Shown in pieces: positions 1-5,461 of a stretch of DNA of 7,570 nt (positions are counted from its first letter, which is position 1; every line of letters starts with the position of its first letter). Source of the DNA: an uncultured Duncaniella sp. (GTDB lineage Bacteria; Bacteroidota; Bacteroidia; Bacteroidales; Muribaculaceae). The stretch is from positions 1 through 7,570 of the forward strand of contig NZ_CAJTMT010000033.1 in the NCBI RefSeq assembly GCF_910577345.1, in the 5' to 3' direction. The notes beneath the pieces are model-generated. The model searched no databases and was not told the DNA's origin. It saw only the letters and a list, made by a program, of their open reading frames with translations. The position numbers and the translations under genes are program-made.

Positions 1-678
1 GGGGCGGCCTGTGAGGAGGGCGGTGGGGCAGCCGAGTGACAGGGCCGGGAGAATATCTTTCGAGAGACTGTCGCCGACGACAAGTACATCTGCCGCCGGA
101 AGGCCAAGTGCTTTCAGTCCGAGATTGAAGATTTCGGGGTCCGGTTTGCGCACACCGACGACCGCGCTTTCGATGACGGCCTTGAAATAGCTGTCGATTC
201 CGAAATCGGAAATGACTGCGTTGATGTTTCCGTAGAAGTTGCTGACAAGTACCAAGGGATATTTCTCTGCAAGTTCCCGGAGTGTCTGAGCGGATTCAGC
301 CACACACTCCCGTGCATGGTTGTAGCAGTATTCGGCGATGTCCACACTCTTTTTTATATCCTGTATGGTTATGTGTCCGGCATTAAGCAACCAATCCATC
401 TCAATGCCGATTTTTTTGCACATAAGCTCGCGGAAGGTGTCGTCCGGAGCGATGTGAGGGCGCGCTGCCAAAGCGCGCTCAGCGTAGACGTATGCCTCAA
501 TGAAGCTATCCGTCGGTATTTCAAGACCGTTTGCGCGATAGGCATCGAGGATTATATGGCTCCAATGGTCGCCACGCGAATCGAGAGTGCCCCCGTAGTC
601 GAAAATCAGACCTCTTATATTCGCACCGATTTTGAGGGCCGAAAGCGAGGTGAGTTTTTGGGTATCAGTAGCAGCCAT
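1..678 (-). CDS. HAD-superfamily hydrolase-like protein, 3' end cut by the window edge
   Basis: An open frame of 226 codons runs from ATG at 678 to base 1 without a stop, so the C-terminus is missing. HAD motifs are in order: motif I at residues 27-31 (DYGGT), motif II Ser146 in VSNF, motif III Lys178 in RKPDPEIF, and motif IV GDSLSKD with Asp203 and Asp208. Residues about 40-140 form a helical C1-type cap. HAD enzymes form an aspartyl-phosphate on the first Asp, here Asp27. The second Asp of the usual DxD, the general acid/base of phosphatases, is Gly29 here, so ordinary phosphatase activity is uncertain. The start overlaps the end of the upstream CDP-alcohol transferase by 14 nt, implying translational coupling and a role in the same lipid pathway. 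The substrate is unknown; a phosphorylated headgroup or lipid intermediate is inferred from context only. Confidence 0.88.
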   Translation of the reverse strand, partial: MAATDTQKLTSLSALKIGANIRGLIFDYGGTLDSRGDHWSHIILDAYRANGLEIPTDSFIEAYVYAERALAARPHIAPDDTFRELMCKKIGIEMDWLLNAGHITIQDIKKSVDIAEYCYNHARECVAESAQTLRELAEKYPLVLVSNFYGNINAVISDFGIDSYFKAVIESAVVGVRKPDPEIFNLGLKALGLPAADVLVVGDSLSKDILPALSLGCPTALLTGRP

Positions 679-1609
679 CTTGAAGTTTGAGTGTAAGGCG
701 ACGGCAGAGACGTTCGTGACGCACAATCATATAGACAAGTATGGCGTTGAAGATTGTAAGTTCAGCCACGAAGTATAGCCAGGGTTGACCGATGAAAAGG
801 GTTGTGAAGAGGGTGATGGTACGCCAGTTGAACGAGAGGATATTGGTGTATTTCATCAGTGGGAGCGATTCACGACGGAAATCATTGCGGAACGACTGCG
901 GGATGTTTCCTGACGGGAAACGGTGACGCAATTCCTCCCGCAAAGCCTGCATGGCGGGTGAGGTTGCCTCCTGCTGACGGGTGTAGGAGAGATAGATTCC
1001 CATTGTCAGTCGTTTCCAGAAATGGTTTTGCCATGTCACACCGCTCTCCGAGAGCTGACGTTCGAGCTGGGCGGCGCTGTCGAGTTCGCTTCCCTCCTCA
1101 CCCTTCAGGAAGTAGAGGTGGAACTGGCGGTAATAGTCGGCCATAGCGGCCTGTTTCGTATGGCAGATGCCGGTGACGCAGGCCATTGCCCATATCACCC
1201 AGGGATGCGCCCCGAAGAAGCATGAGAAGTCAATCTCGCGGAAAACTATAGCGAGATAGATTGTGACAAACCAGAAATCGCCACACAGGCCGTCGAGTAT
1301 GCGGCCTATGCGTGAATACTGTTTTGTCAGTCGGGCAAGCTGTCCGTCTGCGCTGTCAAAGGAGTTGGCCCAGACGAGGAGGAGCATACCGATGACGTTG
1401 AGCCAAAGGTCGGGAAAATAGAAGAGTATTCCGGCACCGATTCCGAGAAATATGGCTGCGATTGTGATGGCGTTTGGGCTTATGCCGAAACGCGCGGCAA
1501 GTAGGGCCCAGCGGTAGCCGATGGGGCGGTAGAAAGCCAGGTCGATTCCTTCCTCGGTGTCGAGCGACTTCAGTGAGCGTTGATAGTCTTCCTTTTGTGA
1601 TTGATTCAT
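665..1609 (-). CDS. CDP-alcohol phosphatidyltransferase family membrane protein (divergent, substrate unknown)
   Basis: A 314-residue polytopic membrane protein. The ATG at 1609 is chosen because it forms a TGATG stop-start overlap with the upstream gene; a TTG one codon earlier is less likely. The family signature spans residues 85-111: Asp85, Asp88-Gly89, Ala92-Arg93, Gly102, Asp106, then Asp111. In the canonical motif the last Asp lies four residues after the third (position 110, Gly here); in this protein it lies five after (DGLCGD). The N-terminal part (residues 22-50) has the RP/GISPNAIT lead-in typical of the family. Hydrophobic segments lie near 47-68, 70-83, 112-127, 136-150 and 262-297. 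A hydrophilic stretch of about 90 residues (160-250) is inserted between them, making it longer than ordinary PgsA or PIPS proteins (about 200-240 aa). Family members transfer a phospho-alcohol from a CDP-linked donor. Donor and acceptor cannot be read here. It is distinct from the PIPS-like paralogue two genes upstream and may make a second headgroup. Confidence 0.9.
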   Translation of the reverse strand: MNQSQKEDYQRSLKSLDTEEGIDLAFYRPIGYRWALLAARFGISPNAITIAAIFLGIGAGILFYFPDLWLNVIGMLLLVWANSFDSADGQLARLTKQYSRIGRILDGLCGDFWFVTIYLAIVFREIDFSCFFGAHPWVIWAMACVTGICHTKQAAMADYYRQFHLYFLKGEEGSELDSAAQLERQLSESGVTWQNHFWKRLTMGIYLSYTRQQEATSPAMQALREELRHRFPSGNIPQSFRNDFRRESLPLMKYTNILSFNWRTITLFTTLFIGQPWLYFVAELTIFNAILVYMIVRHERLCRRLTLKLQDGCY

Positions 1610-2553
1610 CAATTGGAGGGAGAGGTGATGTAGCGGGTATAGGAGTTGATGAAGCGGGCGAAGGCCGGAATCTTCATGAGTCCGTATTCAAAAATGACGT
1701 AGCCGATGAGGGTGCAGGCAATGCCTGAAAGCACGTCGATGATATAGTGGTGAGAGGTATAGACGGCAGTGAACCAGATGCCCATGCAGATGACGGCGAA
1801 GAGGATGCGCATCCACTGCGGACAGCGTGCGCGCAGGGAGTAGATGAAGGCGATGAGCATGTAGGCCGAATGGAGCGAGGGGAGGGCGGCGAATACGTTG
1901 GCGTTGCGCGAGTAGAGGCCGTGGAAGATGTTAAGACCTGTCATCTCGTCCCAGCGTCCGAGCCCTGCGACCTCACCGGGAGTGCCGAGGAGGAAATCGA
2001 AGCCGTGGGAGGCCACATACCACGGGGGAGCGGCGGGGTGGATGTAGTAGTATGTGAAACCGAGGAGGTTCACGAAGAGAAATACAAGCGAGAAGTGGAG
2101 ATAGACCTTGTATTGCCGCTTGAAGTAGAGCCAGAGGCCGAAAAGGATGGGGACAGGCACCCAGCAGAGATAGAAGATACCGGCGAAGAAATCCATCACC
2201 TTGCTCGTGTGGATTGCGAAGAATTCGTTGGGGGTGAGGGTACCGGTGGCAGTGGCTATGCCGAAGAGGTTTTTCTCGTTCTCGTAGAGCCCTTGGATGT
2301 CGACGGGATTAACCTCGTAGTTGGGGAGGATGTTCATCCAGTCGTAGGATATTCCGAAGAGTGCGAATGGGAGGAGCGCGACGACGAGGCGGCGCGTGGT
2401 GGCCGTGACGAAGAGCAGTAGCGTGAGTGCTACCGCGATATAGATGTGCTCAGGTCTGAATCCTACGAAGATGCAGGTGACAAGCAGCCATACGAGCACA
2501 GCCGGGACTATTATCATTGACTCCCGGCGTGACGGAAGGTTGATGACAGACAT
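1609..2553 (-). CDS. PAP2-superfamily, Aur1-like inositol phosphorylceramide synthase
   Basis: A 314-residue multi-pass membrane protein. The start is placed at ATG 2553: a frame open to 2733 would add about 60 Ser/Pro-rich residues that only overlap the previous gene. Motifs resemble fungal Aur1 and the PAP2_3 group: PAAPPWY at residues 173-179, ALPSLHSAY at 223-231 (His228), and TSHHYIIDVLSG at 266-277 (His269 and Asp273 spaced H-x3-D). The two His and the Asp form the expected catalytic triad facing the non-cytosolic side. Aur1-type enzymes move phosphoinositol from phosphatidylinositol to ceramide, releasing diacylglycerol. In Bacteroides the product is phosphoinositol dihydroceramide. 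It lies 37 bp after the PIPS-like gene and overlaps the next gene by one base (TGATG). A general lipid phosphate phosphatase is the alternative, but the APPWY segment and the neighbours favour IPC synthase. Confidence 0.87.
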   Translation of the reverse strand: MSVINLPSRRESMIIVPAVLVWLLVTCIFVGFRPEHIYIAVALTLLLFVTATTRRLVVALLPFALFGISYDWMNILPNYEVNPVDIQGLYENEKNLFGIATATGTLTPNEFFAIHTSKVMDFFAGIFYLCWVPVPILFGLWLYFKRQYKVYLHFSLVFLFVNLLGFTYYYIHPAAPPWYVASHGFDFLLGTPGEVAGLGRWDEMTGLNIFHGLYSRNANVFAALPSLHSAYMLIAFIYSLRARCPQWMRILFAVICMGIWFTAVYTSHHYIIDVLSGIACTLIGYVIFEYGLMKIPAFARFINSYTRYITSPSN

Positions 2554-2590
2554 TGCGCTGTTGGTTTTGAGTTGTGCTGTCGGTTTGGGA

Positions 2591-3307
2591 TTACTTGCTG
2601 TTCTTGAGCAGACGACGGCAGTGGTTGATGCGGGCGAAGGCGGTGATATTGGCAAACACTGCGATAACTGCCATACATGCGATAAGGATGAGGACAGCAT
2701 TGAATTCGGAGGGGTCAACGCACTGTCCGACAATACCGGTGGCGAGGGCGCCGATGGTGGTGACTACCACACGCTCGGGGCGCTGCATGAAGCCGACCTT
2801 ACATTCGAGGCCGAGGCCTTCGGCACGGGCACGGACATAGCTGACCATGATGGAACCGACGAGAGCGACGAAGGTGATGAGTGCGCCGATGATGTAGCCG
2901 GTCTGGATGAGGTAGTAGCTGAGTCCTCCGAGGGTGAAGAGCTCGCAATAGCGGTCGAGGACGGAGTCATACATGGCTCCGAAGGTCGAGGTCATGTTGC
3001 CGAGTCGCGCCACCTGCCCGTCGAGCATGTCGAAGAGCGAGAAGAGGATGATGACCACGCCACCCCAGGTAAGGAGACCGTAGTTCATGTCGGTTTCAGT
3101 GGCTGTATAGCCGGCGTAGACAAAGATGATGGCTGCGGCGATGTTGCCGAGCAGACCGATGGTGGTCACCATGTTGGGGGTGACACCTATGCGAATAAGG
3201 AAACGCACGAAGGGATTGATAACAAAATAGATGCCTTGCTGAAGGCTGTCACGGAATCGCTTGAACATGGATGTTTTCTGTGAGATTGTTATTTCGGTTT
3301 CAGGCAT
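2591..3307 (-). CDS. Phosphatidylinositol-phosphate synthase-like CDP-alcohol phosphatidyltransferase
   Basis: A 238-residue membrane protein predicted to condense CDP-diacylglycerol with inositol phosphate, giving phosphatidylinositol phosphate and CMP. The full canonical signature is present: Asp93, Asp96-Gly97, Ala100-Arg101, Gly110, Asp114, Asp118. The surrounding DMLDG, the DSVLDR block (114-119), YVRARAEGLG (157-166) and GFMQRPERV (172-180) closely resemble, from memory, the mycobacterial and actinobacterial PIPS blocks DMLDG, KARAEA and ERPER, whose basic residues bind inositol phosphate. PgsA (phosphatidylglycerol-phosphate synthase) usually has a different block, with DPLADK. Hydrophobic segments cover about 45-67, 80-93, 121-155, 180-197 and 203-222. 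The ATG at 3307 follows a 37-bp A/T-rich leader after the GtrA-like gene. Association with a PgpA-type phosphatase and an Aur1-like enzyme supports inositol lipid synthesis. A PGP synthase remains the main alternative. Confidence 0.88.
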   Translation of the reverse strand: MPETEITISQKTSMFKRFRDSLQQGIYFVINPFVRFLIRIGVTPNMVTTIGLLGNIAAAIIFVYAGYTATETDMNYGLLTWGGVVIILFSLFDMLDGQVARLGNMTSTFGAMYDSVLDRYCELFTLGGLSYYLIQTGYIIGALITFVALVGSIMVSYVRARAEGLGLECKVGFMQRPERVVVTTIGALATGIVGQCVDPSEFNAVLILIACMAVIAVFANITAFARINHCRRLLKNSK

Positions 3308-3344
3308 TTTAATCGGATATGTGAATGTTGGTTTTCAGATAGCG

Positions 3345-3923
3345 TTAATTTTGAGGATTGGTCTTCCCCAGTTTCCGGCGCAGGCGGGGGGTGGCGATGC
3401 GGAGGATGAGGTTGACCAGACGGATGGCGTAGCGGTCAAACCATGTGGGGCGGTAGACGAAGTTGCGTTGCAGGACGAAGTTCCATCCCCACGACACGGC
3501 GAGCGAGGCGGCGAGGCGCGCTGCAGCGAAGATGCCGTCGGGTTTGAAGCCGAGGTTCACCAGCCATTCCCAATGGGAGAGGAGGGTTGCAAGTCCGGTT
3601 GTCCCATACATGTTGAGCAGGAGCGAGCCTGTCCAGACGAGGAAGTATTTCACTCCGACGGCCTTGACGCTCTGTCCGGCGGCATGGAAGGTGAAGCGGT
3701 AGTTGATGCAGCAGTTGACCACACCTCCGGCAATCGCTCCGACGGCTACCGAGAGGTTGGAACGGTAGAAGGGGTCGAGCGCGATGAAGACGAAGGAGTA
3801 GAAGAGCATACTCATTCCGAGGTCGATCCACGAGGCCACCTGCGAGGAGACCGAGGAGCGAAGGAAGGTCGAGATGAGACCGCCGCCGTGAAGGAATTTA
3901 TCTTTGAGTTGCGAAAAGTTCAT
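3345..3923 (-). CDS. GtrA-family four-helix membrane protein
   Basis: A 192-residue membrane protein with four hydrophobic segments (about 30-50, 56-73, 92-116 and 130-150) and the two GtrA-type boundary motifs NYRFTFH (74-80) and NFVLQRNFVYR (148-158). A basic C-terminal tail follows (about 160-192). GtrA-family proteins are small polytopic proteins linked to translocating lipid-linked sugars across the inner membrane, but many members have no tested activity. It sits between the PgpA-like phosphatase (31-bp gap) and the PIPS-like synthase (37-bp gap). A role in moving an inositol lipid or a glycosylated derivative to the periplasmic face, where the PAP2 enzyme acts, is possible but inferred only from position. 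The ATG at 3923 gives a normal family length. Confidence 0.85.
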   Translation of the reverse strand: MNFSQLKDKFLHGGGLISTFLRSSVSSQVASWIDLGMSMLFYSFVFIALDPFYRSNLSVAVGAIAGGVVNCCINYRFTFHAAGQSVKAVGVKYFLVWTGSLLLNMYGTTGLATLLSHWEWLVNLGFKPDGIFAAARLAASLAVSWGWNFVLQRNFVYRPTWFDRYAIRLVNLILRIATPRLRRKLGKTNPQN

Positions 3924-3954
3924 TTTCTGTCAGTTCTGAATATATAGAGCAGGG

Positions 3955-4488
3955 TCATTCCCAGACAGGGAAATCAGTGAACATATACATTGCCACCGCG
4001 AGGACCACGGCTCCGTAGATTCCGGCGAGGATGTCGTCGGCCATGATGCCTGTGCCTGCGGGAAGGTCCTCCATCTTGCGCACTCCGAGCGGTTTCACGA
4101 TGTCGAAGAAACGGAAGAGGATGAGCGAGATGACTGTCCAAAGCCAGAAAGAGCCGGAGGCGAGGGGAGCATGGACAGTGGCGAAAGCCGAGAGGGGGAG
4201 CATGGTGATCCACTGGCCGACGGTCTCGTCCATGACCACTTTCGAGGGGTCCGGTCCCCAGAATTGTTCGGCGACAGTGGCCGACCAGATGCCGAGGAAG
4301 GTAAAGACCACGATAAGGCCGAGGGTGGCGAGGATGGTGGTGGTGAAACTGCCTGTGAGCGCCAGCGGCAACCACAGGATGAGTCCGACAACCGCGCCCG
4401 CCGTGCCGGGTCCCCAGGGCCAGTAGCCCGCGCCGAAGGAGGTGGCGATGAATTTGGGGAGGAAGGGAAAGCGTCTGTTCTCGGTCAT
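3955..4488 (-). CDS. pgpA: PgpA-family lipid phosphatase, probable phosphatidylinositol-phosphate phosphatase
   Basis: A 177-residue PgpA-family integral membrane phosphatase of typical length. Conserved blocks are GPGTAGA (26-32), DPSKVVMDETVG (80-91), RFFDIVKPLG (126-135) and GTGIMADDILAG (145-156); the acidic residues Asp87, Glu88, Asp151 and Asp152 probably bind Mg2+. Classical PgpA converts phosphatidylglycerol phosphate to phosphatidylglycerol. In the B. thetaiotaomicron inositol-lipid cluster, as I recall, a PgpA-type enzyme instead converts phosphatidylinositol phosphate to phosphatidylinositol. The PIPS-like and Aur1-like genes just downstream support the latter here. Its ATG overlaps the stop of the ATP-grasp gene (ATGA, 4 bp), so the two are probably translated in coupled fashion. 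The name pgpA refers to the family, not to proven substrate. Confidence 0.92.
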   Translation of the reverse strand: MTENRRFPFLPKFIATSFGAGYWPWGPGTAGAVVGLILWLPLALTGSFTTTILATLGLIVVFTFLGIWSATVAEQFWGPDPSKVVMDETVGQWITMLPLSAFATVHAPLASGSFWLWTVISLILFRFFDIVKPLGVRKMEDLPAGTGIMADDILAGIYGAVVLAVAMYMFTDFPVWE

Positions 4489-5351
4489 TTCTTTGCGGTT
4501 TTTGCGGCGTTGTGTTTCTTGATTTCCGCGAGGATGGCACGGGCAATCACTCCGGAGGCTTCCGCACGGCAGGCTGCGAAGCTGGGCCAGTCGTTGAAGT
4601 CGATGATGGTGAAGGTGCCGTCGGGGGCTATGATGGCGTCGCCGCCGTAGATTTTAATGTCGAGTGCTTCGGCCGCACGTTTGCAGACGGCTTTGAGGGC
4701 TTCGATGTCGAATTTCGGTTTGTCCTCGTCCATTCCCTGCTTGTCGCGTGAGCCGAGGTGGTAGAAGCAGTGGAACCAGGGTGTGCCGTAGACACCGTAG
4801 AACTTTAGCAACTCGCCTTCGACGTGACGGCAGACGACGGCGCGCTTGATGCCGCGCAGGAAGTATTCCTGCACAACCTCCTGAGCTTCTTCGGGATGGC
4901 GGACGTAGGTGACATCCTCCTTGTGCATCGTGTGGAAGTCGCCGCGCTTGACCCATGCGTTGGTCATGCCGAGGCGGTTCATCGTGTCGATGACGCGCTC
5001 GTCGGTGTTGACCATGATGCTTTCCGCTGTTGGTATGTTGCTGCCGATGAGGATGCGGGTGAGGCGTTCGCGGGTGCAGTTCTCGACTCCGTAGCCGGAG
5101 TTGATGACGAGCGCACCTTCATCCTCTTTCTGCTGCAGGATGGGGAAGGAGCGGTGGTGGCGGCACATGTTGATTATGATGTCTTCGCTCACGGCACCTG
5201 CCACAAGCTGCTCTTCGCTGTATATCCTGACCTCGCAGCCGCGTTTGCGCAACTGGTCGGCGGTGAGGTTGAGGATGGAGGCGTCGTTTCCGATATGGTT
5301 GGGCGAAAAGACACCTGCCCTCATGATTGCGGCTATCTTTATATCAGCCAT
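4485..5351 (-). CDS. ATP-grasp-fold protein of unknown substrate
   Basis: A 288-residue soluble protein with no signal peptide or membrane segment. It shows an ATP-grasp layout: an N-terminal Rossmann-like part (1-60) and a central domain with candidate nucleotide lysines Lys135 (AWVKRGDF) and Lys183 (LLKFYGV). A C-terminal metal site follows, with YGGDAII (Asp238) and TIIDFNDWPSFAAC (Asp251, Asn253). ATP-grasp enzymes are either carboxylate-amine or thiol ligases, or kinases. The inositol polyphosphate kinase ITPK1 also has this fold and ends in a comparable D-x-N-x-[FW]-P-x-[YF] element, which is suggestive inside an inositol-lipid operon but is resemblance only. It overlaps the PgpA-like gene by 4 bp and follows a 104-bp gap after the nucleotidyltransferase. 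A peptide or amino-acid ligase is the alternative. Confidence 0.85.
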   Translation of the reverse strand: MADIKIAAIMRAGVFSPNHIGNDASILNLTADQLRKRGCEVRIYSEEQLVAGAVSEDIIINMCRHHRSFPILQQKEDEGALVINSGYGVENCTRERLTRILIGSNIPTAESIMVNTDERVIDTMNRLGMTNAWVKRGDFHTMHKEDVTYVRHPEEAQEVVQEYFLRGIKRAVVCRHVEGELLKFYGVYGTPWFHCFYHLGSRDKQGMDEDKPKFDIEALKAVCKRAAEALDIKIYGGDAIIAPDGTFTIIDFNDWPSFAACRAEASGVIARAILAEIKKHNAAKTAKK

Positions 5352-5455
5352 GGTTGGTTAGTTTTAGAGGCGTGGGATTCGCCTCGGGGATATGATGGTT
5401 TAAAAAAACGGTTCGTTGGTCGGTCAGCCCCGTGCGGAGTGCCGGAGTCTGTCGG
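5352..5455 (-). other. 104-bp intergenic gap before the ATP-grasp gene, with small hairpin
   Basis: This is the longest gap inside the gene run. On the minus strand it holds a T7 tract (5402-5408 read in reverse) and then, nearer the ATP-grasp start, a 6-bp inverted repeat: GAGGCG at 5367-5372 and CGCCTC at 5380-5385 with a 7-nt loop. No U tract follows the hairpin, so it is not a standard terminator. The gap could hold an internal promoter or a processing site, but no clear Bacteroidota TTTG / TAnnTTTG promoter pair is visible. Confidence 0.45.
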
Positions 5456-5461
5456 TCAGCC
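5419..5461. repeat. 11-bp direct repeat around the nucleotidyltransferase stop codon
   Basis: GTCGGTCAGCC occurs at 5419-5429 and exactly again at 5451-5461, a 32-bp period. The right copy contains the stop codon of the nucleotidyltransferase (5456-5458). Between them CGGAGT also occurs twice. It may be a small tandem duplication trace; no function is evident. Confidence 0.6.

Noticed and set aside
1747..2421. 224-codon plus-strand open frame antisense to the PAP2 gene
   Set aside because: Highly acidic composition with no hydrophobic core or motif, lying wholly opposite a well-supported membrane enzyme.
2554..2733. Extended start of the PAP2 gene (60 extra residues)
   Set aside because: It would overlap the PIPS-like gene by 143 bp with Ser/Pro-rich sequence; the Met at 2553 gives normal spacing.
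2444..3283. 279-codon plus-strand open frame, acidic, antisense to the PIPS-like gene and the start of the PAP2 gene
   Set aside because: The opposite strand encodes full, motif-bearing enzymes. The plus-strand product has only Asp/Glu/Gly-rich low-complexity sequence.
2591..4488. Phosphatidylglycerol pathway (PgsA plus PgpA) instead of an inositol pathway
   Set aside because: Not fully excluded, but the DMLDG / RARAEG / QRPERV blocks and the neighbouring Aur1-like enzyme fit inositol lipid synthesis better.
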